DNA of 36,111 nt, from NCBI GenBank assembly GCA_048772705.1, contig JBLWGC010000129.1, positions 1 to 36,111 on the forward strand. The letters run 5' to 3'. Below the pieces are notes generated by a model. That model did not search any database and was not told where the DNA came from. It worked only from the letters and a program-made list of their open reading frames with translations. This stretch comes from Leidyana gryllorum EB-2025a (Eukaryota; Apicomplexa). Both the position numbers and the translations under genes were made by a program. Every line of letters starts with the position of its first letter. Position 1 is the stretch's first letter. Shown piece after piece: positions 13,780 to 21,154 of this stretch.

Positions 13780-13861
13780 ACTTCTGCGACGACAGATGGC
13801 ACCGACCCGGATGCTGGATCCCCCCTGCGCTAGAATCAAACATCAGAGCCATTCAGACACT

Positions 13862-13924
13862 GGCAAGAAGCTGTAGACGGCGCAAAGCGCTGGAAGGGCG
13901 TCGGCCCGAATCCCACTCTTCTCA
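13862..13924 (+). pseudogene. tRNA-Leu with internal deletion
   Basis: Acceptor GGCAAGA, AAGGGCGT and the ending CCCACTCTTCTCA are Leu, but the D and anticodon arms are mostly deleted (63 nt total). Confidence 0.6.
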
Positions 13925-13952
13925 AATTGCGCCCCATACGGGAAAAACATGA

Positions 13953-14024
13953 GGTCTAATTGAGTGATTCGAACGCCCAGTTTTCTAAGCTGAAGTCAGA
14001 CCCGCTATGTTCCGCCACAGGCCC
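13953..14024 (-). pseudogene. Trp-derived relic with anticodon TCA
   Basis: TGGCGGAAC, GGTCTGA, GTTCGAATCACTC align to the Trp gene at 20192. The loop CTTCAGC reads TCA, complementary to TGA stop codons. Stem and 3' acceptor no longer pair. Confidence 0.62.
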
Positions 14025-14094
14025 CGCTCCAGACTCATTGCATCGTGATCAGGAATGGAGATCCAACATCTTTGAGCGTTTCAGGTCATCTTCA

Positions 14095-14160
14095 GAGCAC
14101 CCGCGGAGTTCAACCACGGGCTTGCGCTGACAAGCTGCTAAACCACTGAGCTATGTACCC
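14095..14160 (-). pseudogene. tRNA-Cys, decayed
   Basis: GGGTACATAGCTCAGTGG and a T arm like that at 4198 are clear; the anticodon loop GCA is lost. Confidence 0.65.
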
Positions 14161-14281
14161 ACGAACTGTACGTACCCACAAACTGCCCGTCATGGTCGTT
14201 CAACCCAGTTTTATGATTCCCTTCGTTCAGAAAAATAAAAACGGCCGTTACCGTGTACGAGCTTCAACAACAAGGTGACAT

Positions 14282-14352
14282 GCATCTGTGGTCTAGTGGT
14301 AGAATGTCTCGTTGCCATCGACACGACCCGGGTTCGATTCCCGGCAGGTGCA
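14282..14352 (+). tRNA. tRNA-Gly-GCC: tRNA-Gly(GCC)
   Basis: Loop TTGCCAT gives GCC; acceptor GCATCTG/CAGGTGC with a T-G wobble-type change, T arm CCCGG/CCGGG region perfect. Confidence 0.9.
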
Positions 14353-14425
14353 GAGAAGATAATCCATGGTTGATTTCGCCAATGTTTCACGCCTCATTTA
14401 GTGTCTGACCCTCAAGCACATCGCA

Positions 14426-14507
14426 CGACAACTGTTGGATTTGAACCAGCTCGGGCCAAGCCCAGTAGATTTCGAGTCTACCCCCTTAACCACTCGGGCA
14501 AGTTGCC
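14426..14507 (-). tRNA. tRNA-Ser-CGA: tRNA-Ser(CGA)
   Basis: Stem GTAGA/TCTAC encloses CTCGAAA, anticodon CGA. Long variable arm and acceptor GGCAACT/AGTTGTC are as in Ser(AGA). One weak T-stem pair. Confidence 0.9.
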
Positions 14508-14651
14508 AACTGTCGAACTCGGTATGCCGCAGACAGTGGCTACGTATACGGCTCTCGCGCATGACAAGCACGCTGCGTGATATGTGGTCTTGGGCTCTTC
14601 AAAGGTCGTAACTTCGAGTACTAAATACGGTGGGTGCACCCGTACGAAGTT

Positions 14652-14724
14652 TGGACGACCTGGGTATCGATCCCAGTACCTCTCGCATGCGAAGCGAGCG
14701 CTCTACCATTTGAGCTAGCCGCCC
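14652..14724 (-). tRNA. tRNA-Ala-CGC: tRNA-Ala(CGC)
   Basis: Loop TTCGCAT in CTCGC/GCGAG; acceptor GGGCGGC/GTCGTCC with the Ala wobble G3:T70. Confidence 0.95.
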
Positions 14725-14820
14725 GTTACGCAGACACGCTAGCGATTAGGGGCCTTGACATACTATGAGGTGTTTCGAAGAGGGTACGGCTCTCGGCCAA
14801 AGCTGCGGCTCAGTGACTTG

Positions 14821-14893
14821 TCCACTGTAGTCTAAGTGGCTAGGATAAGCGGCTCTCACCCGTACGATCCGGGTTCAAGTCCCGACAGTGGAA
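14821..14893 (+). tRNA. tRNA-Glu-CTC: tRNA-Glu(CTC)
   Basis: Loop CTCTCAC; acceptor TCCACTG/CAGTGGA perfect. The outer anticodon-stem pair is A-A. Confidence 0.87.
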
Positions 14894-14976
14894 GTCATTG
14901 AAGTACTCGATCAAAGTGCTCCGATAACTTCCGTCGATGACTGATGCGTGATTCCCGGCTTGCATTGGCTTGCATT

Positions 14977-15048
14977 GCCTTCTTAGCTTAGGGGCAGAGC
15001 ATTCGCTTAGTAAGCGAAAGGTCGCCGGTTCGATTCCGGCAGAAGGCT
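14977..15048 (+). tRNA. tRNA-Thr-AGT: tRNA-Thr(AGT)
   Basis: Consensus copy. Its 5' flank TTGCATTGGC is partly duplicated just before the gene. Confidence 0.95.
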
Positions 15049-15097
15049 TTGGTCACGACCCAATCAATTCTATAGCTGTTTCCCTCCTGCGCACACT

Positions 15098-15169
15098 TAG
15101 CAGTGCGTCGTTTCGATCGACGGACCTTTGGGTTATGAGCCCAACACTCTTCCACTGAGCTACACTGCT
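15098..15169 (-). tRNA. tRNA-iMet-CAT: Initiator tRNA-Met(CAT)
   Basis: Consensus initiator copy, 3'-to-3' with Thr at 14977 and followed by Pro at 15305. Confidence 0.95.
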
Positions 15170-15304
15170 CGGTCTGCAACATGGAAGAGGGAGCCGAAAT
15201 GCGATTCTTGAGATGTTAATTGCCTTGAGTGCGAAGTCTGCTAACGAGCTGGCTGCGTTGGTTCTAAAAACTGCTTATCTCATCGGGTCAACCGACAACC
15301 AAGA

Positions 15305-15377
15305 GGGCTGTTCTGGGAATCGAAACGAGGACTTCTTCCACCCGAAAGAAGAATCATATAACTAGACCAAACAGTCC
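15305..15377 (-). tRNA. tRNA-Pro-CGG: tRNA-Pro(CGG), decaying
   Basis: Loop TTCGGGT is kept, but the 5' acceptor strand has an extra base (GGACTGTT) and T stem CTCGT/CCCAG has mismatches. Probably not functional. Confidence 0.62.
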
Positions 15378-15386
15378 GCTGTGGGT

Positions 15387-15445
15387 GCCTCAGGTACTGG
15401 CATTGTGGCTGAGAGACTTACGCTCTGCTGGCTGAGCTACGAGGC
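15387..15445 (-). pseudogene. Asn-derived relic without T arm
   Basis: GCCTCGTAGCTCAGCCAGC through TCTCTCAGCCACAA, then directly ACCTGAGGC; the T arm is deleted. Confidence 0.6.
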
Positions 15446-15501
15446 TCAGCAACGACGATCGGAGTTTGCGATAAGCTGCAGGTGCCTAGTCGATGCAGTC
15501 G

Positions 15502-15573
15502 AGCCTTCTGCCGGAATCGAACCGGCGACCTTTCGCTTATTAAGCGAATGCTCTGCCCCTAAGCTAAGAAGGC
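15502..15573 (-). tRNA. Thr-body tRNA with anticodon AAT
   Basis: All stems are consensus Thr. The loop TTAATAA gives AAT, an Ile anticodon, one base from AGT. Confidence 0.8.
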
Positions 15574-15649
15574 AATCCAGGCCGAAGATCACGAATCAGT
15601 CACTATCAACGGGGATTCCTGAGGCACTTTGCTCGAGTAGTCCAATGAC

Positions 15650-15722
15650 TTCCACTGCCGGTACTTGAACCCGGATCGTGCGGGTGAAAGCCGCATATAC
15701 TAGCCACTTAGACTACAGTTGA
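15650..15722 (-). tRNA. tRNA-Glu-TTC: tRNA-Glu(TTC)
   Basis: Stem TGCGG/CCGCA encloses CTTTCAC. Acceptor TCAACTG/CAGTGGA has one mismatch. Confidence 0.87.
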
Positions 15723-15867
15723 CAAGCTCCCGAGCTGAGGCTTCGGATGAGAGCCGTACCATCTTGATCTGAGGTGGAGCGTCGGGTGAACCAACAATAA
15801 AGGGGTTGCAGAATCCTGCGGTAGAAAGAGGAGGGTGTCTCTACCAACCTCTGAAACATTGTAGCTA

Positions 15868-15939
15868 GGTCTTGTAGCTCAGTCGGCAGAGCGTGTGGCT
15901 GTTAACCACAAAGTCGCAGGTTCGAAACCTGCAGGACCG
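15868..15939 (+). tRNA. tRNA-Asn-GTT: tRNA-Asn(GTT), copy A
   Basis: Stem TGTGG/CCACA encloses CTGTTAA. One C fewer at the T-stem/acceptor junction than the gene at 2643, but GGTCTTG/CAGGACC can still pair. Confidence 0.9.
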
Positions 15940-16053
15940 TTTCAGGGGCACCCCAGACACTGACTGCCCTGCTCTGGCAATGGCACCTTTGGTCTGCGAC
16001 CCTTCAAAGATATAAGTTTATTTGGCACCCGCCACGTGCAGCCGTACGTACTT

Positions 16054-16126
16054 TGGACGATTTGGGTATCGATCCCAGTACCTCTCGCATGCGAAGCGAG
16101 CGCTCTAGCATCTGAGCTAGCCGCCC
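16054..16126 (-). tRNA. tRNA-Ala-CGC: tRNA-Ala(CGC), copy A
   Basis: Loop TTCGCAT; acceptor GGGCGGC/ATCGTCC has one mismatch at 7:66, and T stem CTGGG/CCCAA one at the end. Confidence 0.87.
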
Positions 16127-16186
16127 ATCCGCTCTACATGGAAGACCTATTGCATCCAGTGGCTGACCGAGTGCCGATACAACGGC

Positions 16187-16266
16187 TGACCAGAGTGGGA
16201 TTCGAACCCACGCCCTTTCGGACTGCGACCCTAACACAGCGCCTTAGACCACTCGGCCATCTTGCC
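16187..16266 (-). tRNA. Leu-body tRNA with anticodon AGG, copy A
   Basis: Body, variable arm (TCCGAAAGGG) and T arm are Leu. The loop is TTAGGGT (AGG, Pro) in stem CTGTG/CGCAG, where Leu genes have TTAAGGC or TTCAGGC. This is the very loop of Pro(AGG). One acceptor mismatch. Present in both 3.16-kb copies. Confidence 0.8.
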
Positions 16267-16339
16267 GGAGTGTACTTGGCTCGCCACTTTACACGTTTTC
16301 TGTTCGTGAAGTCTCGAGAAGAAAGACTTTTGAGGTTGA

Positions 16340-16369
16340 AGACCCGGGCCCGATGCCCGTTTCGAAACA
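16340..16369 (+). pseudogene. tRNA-Asp 3' fragment, copy A
   Basis: GAAGACCCGGGCCCGATGCC and the Asp-type CGAAAC end, at Asp's usual place between Leu and Val. Confidence 0.6.
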
Positions 16370-16422
16370 AGGTCGATTCCGCTTAAGATTGTCTCCTTTG
16401 GTTGCCGCTGGAAGTTGCGAGC

Positions 16423-16495
16423 TACAGCCACCGAGGATTGAACTCGGGATCGTCTGCGTGTGAAGCAGACGTCGTAACCACTAGACCATGGCTAC
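16423..16495 (-). tRNA. tRNA-Val-CAC: tRNA-Val(CAC), copy A
   Basis: Loop TTCACAC in TCTGC/GCAGA; acceptor GTAGCCA/TGGCTGT pairs with wobble. T-loop TTCAATC lacks the usual G57. Confidence 0.85.
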
Positions 16496-16559
16496 ACGCA
16501 TGGTACCCGCAGCCCAAGAGAAGTCGCGGAGTTTCAGGGAGTAGTGAGGATCAGTTCCA

Positions 16560-16630
16560 AGGTCGCGCCGGAGATCGAACCAGGTCGGAAGATTAAGAGT
16601 CTCCAGTGCTAAACACTACTTCACGCAACC
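16560..16630 (-). pseudogene. Gln-body tRNA with anticodon CTT, copy A
   Basis: Loop CTCTTAA reads CTT (Lys) instead of CTG. The D arm (GAAGTAGTGTTTA) and T stem are damaged. Confidence 0.68.
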
Positions 16631-16748
16631 CATTCAGTCCTTCCCAAAAAGGTTGGTAGAGCCATTCCGACTAGCGCTTCTTTAAGCAGTGGGCCCACAT
16701 ACGGCCGCGGTGAGTCCTTCTTTTCACCGCCTTCCATGGCTGTCTAGC

Positions 16749-16821
16749 GCCTCGGTAGCTCAGTTGGGAGAGCGCCAGACTGAAGATCTGGAAGTCCCGT
16801 GTTCGATCCACGGCCGAGGCA
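16749..16821 (+). tRNA. tRNA-Phe-GAA: tRNA-Phe(GAA), copy A
   Basis: Consensus Phe with all stems paired; loop CTGAAGA. Confidence 0.96.
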
Positions 16822-16859
16822 GAGAGGTTGTGAAATCTGGTGTCAGAACCCCCGCGCCG

Positions 16860-16895
16860 GTGCGAGCGTTCTGCCCCTCAGCTAACCAGGCAGGC
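16860..16895 (-). pseudogene. Thr-like 5' fragment, copy A
   Basis: GGTTAGCTGAGGGGCAGAACG resembles the Thr 5' half; relative of 12047. Confidence 0.4.
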
Positions 16896-16912
16896 CCTGT
16901 CTCGATCACATG

Positions 16913-16985
16913 AGGGTATGGCTGAGACCGGCTGGGATATGCGGCTTTCACCCACACGGTCCGGGTTCAAAGCCCGGCAGTGGAA
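16913..16985 (+). pseudogene. tRNA-Glu(TTC) lacking its 5' acceptor, copy A
   Basis: CTTTCAC loop and Glu T arm and 3' end are present; the 5' strand AGGGTAT cannot pair with CAGTGGA. Same form as 11960. Confidence 0.68.
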
Positions 16986-17046
16986 CTCCTTGGAGTGCTT
17001 CAGCAATCTCCCTCAACGGGGTGAGATGCGTAATTTCTTTGGCGGA

Positions 17047-17117
17047 TTTCCTTCGTAGCTTAGGGGCAGAGCGTTTGCTTCGTAAGCGAGACGTCGGCTG
17101 CTCGATTTCGACAGTGC
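17047..17117 (+). pseudogene. tRNA-Thr(CGT), decayed, copy A
   Basis: GTAGCTTAGGGGCAGAGCG and loop TTCGTAA (CGT) are clear; T stem and 3' acceptor are lost. Confidence 0.68.
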
Positions 17118-17178
17118 ATCCATAGGCTCTCTAAACAGCGGCTGTCACCACGTACAAGATGCAGCAACATCGTGTCCT

Positions 17179-17249
17179 GCATCTGTGGTATAGTGATAGA
17201 ATGTCTCGTTGCTATCCGGACGGCCCGGGTTCGATTCCCTGCAGATCCG
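17179..17249 (+). pseudogene. Gly-body tRNA with anticodon GCT, copy A
   Basis: Acceptor GCATCTG/CAGATCC and T arm are mostly Gly; the loop TTGCTAT reads GCT (Ser) instead of GCC. One anticodon-stem mismatch. Confidence 0.68.
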
Positions 17250-17404
17250 GAACCCACGCCTCAAACCGCTGTGGCAAATTGTCAGCGAGTCAAACACGTC
17301 GCTGACAAGCTTGGTCGGCACGAGCCCGGCGCATTCTGACACTTGATGTAACAATCCCCCCAGATAGATTCGAATATGGGTGACGCGGTGGCACGGCGGT
17401 GATC

Positions 17405-17478
17405 GCTCCCCTAGCTCAGCTGGTTAGAGCATCGGCCTTATGTGCCGAAGGTCGAGGGTTCGATCCCCCCGGGGAGCA
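17405..17478 (+). tRNA. tRNA-Ile-TAT: tRNA-Ile(TAT), intronless, copy A
   Basis: Stem TCGGC/GCCGA encloses CTTATGT, anticodon TAT. Acceptor GCTCCCC/GGGGAGC is perfect. In many animals this gene has an intron; none here. Confidence 0.92.
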
Positions 17479-17529
17479 AATCAGTTCAATGACAGCCGAA
17501 CGCGACCCTGAGTGCATAGCAGGAGACCT

Positions 17530-17577
17530 CGGACGCTACAGTCATAAGCCCAAAACTCTCGCACTGAGTTCCACTAC
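17530..17577 (-). pseudogene. iMet-derived fragment, copy A
   Basis: Antisense CATAAGCCCAAAACTCTCGC-type match to the initiator anticodon and D arms. It lies in an extra ~140 bp absent from the inverted relative at 30740-30827. Confidence 0.5.
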
Positions 17578-17663
17578 TCCAGCGTCGGATATCATGAAGG
17601 AAGCCAAATGTGGTTCTTGAGATGCGGACTGATTTTACACCTATGAGGGCAGGCCGACCAGGG

Positions 17664-17708
17664 GGCTGTTTGGTCTGCAGGTATGATTTTTCCTCGCTTG
17701 GAAGAAGA
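17664..17708 (+). pseudogene. tRNA-Pro 5' fragment, copy A
   Basis: GGCTGTTTGGTCTGCAGG to GGAAGAAG, then the gene stops about 10 nt before Asn. This Pro-stub/Asn pairing recurs at 24716, 30696 and 31496. Confidence 0.7.
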
Positions 17709-17717
17709 TTGCAACTG

Positions 17718-17789
17718 GGTCTTGTAGCTCATCGGCAAAGCGTGTAGCTGTTCACCACAAAGTCGCAGTTTCGAAGCCTAGCAGTGCCG
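17718..17789 (+). tRNA. tRNA-Asn-GTT: tRNA-Asn(GTT), decaying, copy A
   Basis: Loop CTGTTCA keeps GTT, but the anticodon stem (TGTAG/CCACA), D-loop and T stem each have a mismatch or deletion. Confidence 0.65.
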
Positions 17790-17866
17790 GGAGCTGCGAT
17801 ATGCGACGCTCTCTTAGAGGTCGCAACTCTATATTTACCTACCGGCAGGTGCCGCCCTACTGAGTT

Positions 17867-17939
17867 TGGACGACCTGGGTATCGATCCCAGTACCTCTCG
17901 CATGCAAAGCGAGCGCTCTACTATCTGAGCTAGCCGCCC
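17867..17939 (-). tRNA. tRNA-Ala-TGC: tRNA-Ala(TGC), copy A
   Basis: Loop TTTGCAT in CTCGC/GCGAG; acceptor GGGCGGC/GTCGTCC with G3:T70. Confidence 0.94.
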
Positions 17940-17997
17940 ATCCGCTCTACATGGAAGACCTATTGCATCCAGTGGCTGACTGAGCCGATACAACGGC

Positions 17998-18076
17998 TGA
18001 CAAGCGTGGCTTCGAACCCACGCCCTTTCGGACTGCGGCCTGAACACAGCGCCTTAGACCACTCGGCCATCTTGCC
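17998..18076 (-). tRNA. tRNA-Leu-CAG: tRNA-Leu(CAG), copy A
   Basis: Loop TTCAGGC in CTGTG/CGCAG. The T arm has lost one base (GTGGG-TTCGAAG-CCACG), giving 79 nt. Confidence 0.82.
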
Positions 18077-18167
18077 GCAGTGTTGTTGGTTCGTCCCTCC
18101 ACGCGTTTCTTGTCCGTGAGCCGAAATAGAAAGACTTCTGGGATTGGAGGCCGGCTTGTTCAAAGGG

Positions 18168-18239
18168 TCCGAGTTAGTATAGTGGTTAGTGTCTCCGCCT
18201 GTCACGCGGAAGACCCGGGTTCGATTCCCGGCCTCGAAA
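18168..18239 (+). tRNA. tRNA-Asp-GTC: tRNA-Asp(GTC), copy A
   Basis: Loop CTGTCAC and T arm are consensus; acceptor TCCGAGT/CCTCGAA has two mismatches. Confidence 0.82.
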
Positions 18240-18294
18240 CGCAGGTGGTTTCGCTTAAGATTCTGTCCTTTGGTTGTCGCTGAAAGTTGCGAGC

Positions 18295-18367
18295 TACAGC
18301 TACCGAGGATCGAACTCGGGACCTTCTGCGTGTGAAGCAGACGTCGTAACCACTAGACCATGGCTGC
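18295..18367 (-). tRNA. tRNA-Val-CAC: tRNA-Val(CAC), copy A
   Basis: Loop TTCACAC in TCTGC/GCAGA; acceptor GCAGCCA/TAGCTGT has one mismatch. Confidence 0.89.
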
Positions 18368-18430
18368 ACGGCAAGTCCCGCAGACCAAAGCAAGTGGGGA
18401 GGTTTCACGAAGTAGTGAGGACTAGTTTCA

Positions 18431-18502
18431 AGGTCGCGCCGGGAATCGAACCCAGGTCGGGAGATTCAAAGTCTCCAGTGCTAACCACTACACCACGCAA
18501 CC
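18431..18502 (-). tRNA. tRNA-Gln-TTG: tRNA-Gln(TTG), copy A
   Basis: Stem GGAGA/TCTCC encloses CTTTGAA, anticodon TTG. Acceptor GGTTGCG/CGCGACC and T arm are perfect. Confidence 0.95.
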
Positions 18503-18600
18503 GATTTAGCCCTTCTCAAAGAGTTGATAGAGCCATCCGGACTAGACCTTCCCCACACATGCAAAACGGGTTTTTCTACTAACCTCCAAAATATTCAATT

Positions 18601-18669
18601 GGCTCTTGCAGCGCAGTGGGCAAAGCGTGTGATTGTTGAATACTAAGTCGCAGGTCCGCGGTCTCAGGC
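18601..18669 (+). pseudogene. Asn-derived relic, copy A
   Basis: GGCTCTTGCAGCGCAGTGGG with loop TTGTTGA; the 3' part ends GTCTCAGGC. Same family as 7441. Confidence 0.6.
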
Positions 18670-18775
18670 ACCCTAGACCGTATTGCGATGCCAAAGTCTA
18701 TCCAAGGGCTACAAGGCACAATCAAAGGCTCTCAACTCGGTAAATACATAGCGGCAGGTGCAGCCGTACGAAGTT

Positions 18776-18847
18776 TGGACGACCTGGACATCGATCCCAT
18801 ACCTTTCGCATGCTAAGCGAGCGCTCTACCATCTGAGCCAGTCGCCC
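18776..18847 (-). tRNA. tRNA-Ala-AGC: tRNA-Ala(AGC), copy A
   Basis: Loop TTAGCAT; acceptor GGGCGAC/GTCGTCC. One base shorter in the T stem (TATGGG), and 9 is G. Confidence 0.85.
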
Positions 18848-18935
18848 GACGTGCAGTCCCCATCGCATTTATCGGTTGTCAACATAGCATGACCACTCTC
18901 TCGACTCTACCCGCGGATTGCACCACCGACCAGTC

Positions 18936-19007
18936 AGCTGTTTGGTCTAGTGGTATGATCCTTCCTTAGGGTGGAAGGAGTGTTGGGTTCGATTCCCAGA
19001 ACAGCCC
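18936..19007 (+). tRNA. tRNA-Pro-AGG: tRNA-Pro(AGG), copy A
   Basis: Loop TTAGGGT in CTTCC/GGAAG. The first base is A, giving A1-C72. Confidence 0.87.
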
Positions 19008-19082
19008 GCTTTGTTGTATCTTGACCCAACCTGCCTGGCAGCATGGTTCTGGGTTCGGGTGATTCTTCGGAGACAGTCGGGG

Positions 19083-19155
19083 GGGCGTGTAGCGCAGTCG
19101 GTAGCGCGTAGGTCTCATAATCCTGAAGTCTAGAGTTCGATCCTCTCCACTCCCA
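19083..19155 (+). tRNA. tRNA-Met-CAT: Elongator tRNA-Met(CAT)
   Basis: GTAGCGCAGTCGGTAGCGCG with loop CTCATAA is the elongator Met type (T-loop TTCGATC, not the initiator form). Acceptor GGGCGTG/CACTCCC and anticodon stem each have one mismatch. The only elongator Met found. Confidence 0.85.
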
Positions 19156-19199
19156 GGGTCGGAATCGAAATCGCCGACAAACTCATCATGCTATCGTTT

Positions 19200-19270
19200 T
19201 GCATCTGTCGGGAATCGCACACGGGTTATCTTGATGGCAGCGAGAGACTCTTCCACTAGACCACAGATGC
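19200..19270 (-). tRNA. tRNA-Gly-GCC: tRNA-Gly(GCC), diverged
   Basis: Acceptor GCATCTG/CAGATGC is intact except one base; loop CTGCCAT reads GCC. Anticodon stem and T-loop (TGCGATT) are altered. Confidence 0.65.
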
Positions 19271-19337
19271 AGAACACGATCCTGTTGACTCTTGTACCTG
19301 GTGACAGCCATTCTTTATAAGCCTATCAATGCGTCAA

Positions 19338-19409
19338 AGCCTTCTGCCGGAATCGAGCCGGCGCCTTCTCGCTTACGAAGCGAACGCTCTGCCCCTAAGC
19401 TTCGAAGGC
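19338..19409 (-). tRNA. tRNA-Thr-CGT: tRNA-Thr(CGT)
   Basis: Loop TTCGTAA gives CGT; acceptor GCCTTCG/AGAAGGC has one mismatch, T-loop CTCGATT. The D region AAGCTTAGGGGCAG is altered at 8. Confidence 0.8.
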
Positions 19410-19485
19410 AATGTAAGTTGGAGATGACGAAACAGTCTCTATTGACGGAGATTACTGGAGCACTTTGCTCGAGTATTTCAATGGC

Positions 19486-19558
19486 TTCCACTGCCGGGAC
19501 TTGAACCCGGATCGTGCGGGTGAGAGCCGCATATCCTAGCCACTTAGACTACAGTGGA
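19486..19558 (-). tRNA. tRNA-Glu-CTC: tRNA-Glu(CTC)
   Basis: Stem TGCGG/CCGCA encloses CTCTCAC; acceptor TCCACTG/CAGTGGA and T arm CCGGG/CCCGG perfect. Confidence 0.95.
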
Positions 19559-19656
19559 CAAGTCCTCGAGTTTAGGCTTCGGCCGAGAGCCGAACCGTCT
19601 CGGAAAGATTCCACCATCAATACGACTGGAATTTGTTACCAAGTCCGAGCTTTCTT

Positions 19657-19728
19657 GCCGCCCCAACTCCGTCGGTAGAGCGCAAGACTTTTGAAGGGAG
19701 AACCGCGGGTTCGGGCGGCGCGAGCAGT
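19657..19728 (+). pseudogene. tRNA-Lys(TTT)-derived relic
   Basis: GCCGCCC, CTCCGTCGGTAGAGCGC and loop CTTTTGA (TTT) are Lys-like, but the 3' side of the anticodon stem and the 3' acceptor (GCGCGAGCAG) do not pair. Confidence 0.62.
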
Positions 19729-19790
19729 CCTAGTAAAGCTTGCTGAACCGTATGTGAAGCCACTGGCCGCAAAATGCCAAGTTCGACAGC

Positions 19791-19872
19791 GGCAACTTGC
19801 CCGAGTGGTTAAGGGGGTAGACTAGAAATCTACTGGGCCGTGCCCGTGCTGGTTCAAATCCAGCAGTTGTCG
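19791..19872 (+). tRNA. tRNA-Ser-AGA: tRNA-Ser(AGA)
   Basis: Stem GTAGA/TCTAC encloses CTAGAAA; acceptor GGCAACT/AGTTGTC, long variable arm GGGCCGTGCCC, T arm GCTGG/CCAGC. Confidence 0.95.
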
Positions 19873-19947
19873 TGCGATGTGGTTGGAGGGTTAAACACCA
19901 ACTCACGCATGAATTTCTGAATGGTGGAAAAGCAACCATGTGTCCTC

Positions 19948-20018
19948 TGCATCTGCCGGGAATCGAACCCGGGTCGTCTCGATGGCAACGAGACATTCTA
20001 CCACTAGACCACAGATGC
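19948..20018 (-). tRNA. tRNA-Gly-GCC: tRNA-Gly(GCC)
   Basis: Stem TCTCG/CGAGA encloses TTGCCAT; acceptor GCATCTG/CAGATGC; all stems perfect. Confidence 0.96.
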
Positions 20019-20098
20019 GTGACACCTTGTTGTTGAAGCTCGTACACGGTAACGGCCGTTTTCTGAACGAATGGAATGTCCGTGGCGTGTTCAGAGCG

Positions 20099-20162
20099 TC
20101 CGAGATAGCATAGTGGTTACTATTTTCGCATGTCAGGCCTAAGAAGCAGGCCCGATTGCCGG
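20099..20162 (+). pseudogene. tRNA-Asp, decayed
   Basis: TCCGAGATAGCATAGTGG is intact; the anticodon stem, variable region and T arm are broken and the 3' acceptor is missing. Confidence 0.7.
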
Positions 20163-20191
20163 TAAATGAGTCTGGAACGGGGGATGGTTTT

Positions 20192-20263
20192 GGGCCTATG
20201 GCGCAACGGTAGCGCGTCTGACTCCAGATCAGAAGGTTGGGTGTTCGAATCACTCTGGGCTCA
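20192..20263 (+). tRNA. tRNA-Trp-CCA: tRNA-Trp(CCA)
   Basis: Stem TCTGA/TCAGA encloses CTCCAGA; acceptor GGGCCTA/TGGGCTC pairs with wobbles. The only Trp gene in the window. Confidence 0.95.
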
Positions 20264-20276
20264 ACCGGACTCTATG

Positions 20277-20281
20277 TTTTT
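20277..20281 (+). terminator. Pol III terminator of Trp
   Basis: TTTTT begins 14 nt past the Trp gene, the clearest terminator in the window. Confidence 0.6.
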
Positions 20282-20299
20282 CCCGTTTGGGACGCAACC

Positions 20300-20379
20300 T
20301 GACAAAAGTGGGATTCGAACCCACGACCTTTCGGACTCCGGTCTGAGCACAGCGCCTCAGACCACCCGGTCATCTTGCC
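20300..20379 (-). tRNA. tRNA-Leu-CAG: tRNA-Leu(CAG)
   Basis: Loop CTCAGAC gives CAG. Acceptor GGCAAGA/TTTTGTC pairs except A7-T66 being kept and 6:67 G-T. One mismatch in the anticodon stem. Confidence 0.86.
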
Positions 20380-20473
20380 GGGATGTTGTTGGCTCGCCGC
20401 TCCACGCGTGTTCTATCCCTGGAATCTCAAGATGGAAGGACTTTTGGGGTTTCAGGCCGGTGTGTTCGGAGCG

Positions 20474-20545
20474 TCCGAGATAGTATAGTGGTTAGTATTT
20501 CCGCCTGTCACGCGGAAGACCCGGGTTCGATTCCCGGTCTCGGAG
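20474..20545 (+). tRNA. tRNA-Asp-GTC: tRNA-Asp(GTC)
   Basis: Consensus copy in every stem; loop CTGTCAC. Confidence 0.96.
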
Positions 20546-20571
20546 CACAATTGATCTCGCTTAAGATTGTC

Positions 20572-20577
20572 TTTTTT
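20572..20577 (+). terminator. Possible Pol III terminator after Asp
   Basis: TTTTTT 27 nt past Asp, at the same spacer site as 12751. Confidence 0.45.
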
Positions 20578-20600
20578 GGTGCCCGCTGAAAGTTGCGAGC

Positions 20601-20673
20601 TACAGCCACCGAGGATCGAACTCGGGACCTTCTGCGTGTTAAGCAGACGTCGTAACCACTAGACCATGGCTGC
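20601..20673 (-). tRNA. tRNA-Val-AAC: tRNA-Val(AAC)
   Basis: Loop TTAACAC; acceptor GCAGCCA/TGGCTGT; T arm CCGAG/CTCGG. Consensus. Confidence 0.95.
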
Positions 20674-20737
20674 ATGGATGGTCCCCGCAGCCCAAGAGAA
20701 GTGGCGAAGCTTCAGGGAGTAGTGAGGACCAGTTCAA

Positions 20738-20807
20738 GGGTCGCGCCGGGATCGAACCCAGGTCGCAAAATCCAAAGTGTCGAGTGCTAACCACCAAGGA
20801 CGCAACC
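20738..20807 (-). pseudogene. tRNA-Gln(TTG), decayed
   Basis: Acceptor and T arm are kept; the anticodon stem (CGACA/TTTTG) around CTTTGGA and the D arm are broken. Confidence 0.72.
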
Positions 20808-20964
20808 GGTTCAGCCCATCCCAGAAGAGTCGGACTAGCGCTTCCTCAACTGGACACATGCAACACGGGTCTTGTATACAGACCCCAGCGTCAAGAATTG
20901 GATTCGAGTCGGGCAAAAACCTCAGTTCAATCATTCAACCAGTTGCGCTCTCCCCGAATGCTAC

Positions 20965-21046
20965 CGACAAGGGTGAGATTCGAACTCACGCGGGTGGCAC
21001 CCAACGGCTTAGCAGGCCGCCGCCTTAACCACTCGGCCACCTTGCC
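20965..21046 (-). tRNA. tRNA-Ser-GCT: tRNA-Ser(GCT)
   Basis: Loop CTGCTAA gives GCT; acceptor GGCAAGG/CCTTGTC; variable arm TTGGGTGCCACCCGC; T arm GTGAG/CTCAC. All paired. Confidence 0.95.
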
Positions 21047-21154
21047 GACGACATCTCTTACTCGCTGGCACTTTTCACAACGGTTTGGGGTCCTAGTCAA
21101 GCTTGCTTAACCGTATGTGACATCACTGGCCGCAAAATGCCGAGTTCGACAGGT

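Larger units (their letters stand above)
15868..19031. repeat. 3.16-kb direct repeat, copy A
   Basis: Matches 31550-34713 at a constant offset of 15682. I noticed five substitutions (near 16396, 16429, 16971, 17019 and 17335) and no indel. The left break is exactly the first base of tRNA-Asn. Confidence 0.97.
19253..19686. repeat. Direct repeat with 35678-36111
   Basis: Constant offset 16425, running to the right window edge. Carries Thr(CGT), Glu(CTC) and the start of a Lys relic. I noticed two substitutions. Confidence 0.95.

Noticed and set aside
20860-20950. Possible Asn scrap around GGTCTTGTATACAGACC
   Set aside because: The match is about 11 nt and lacks any paired arm.
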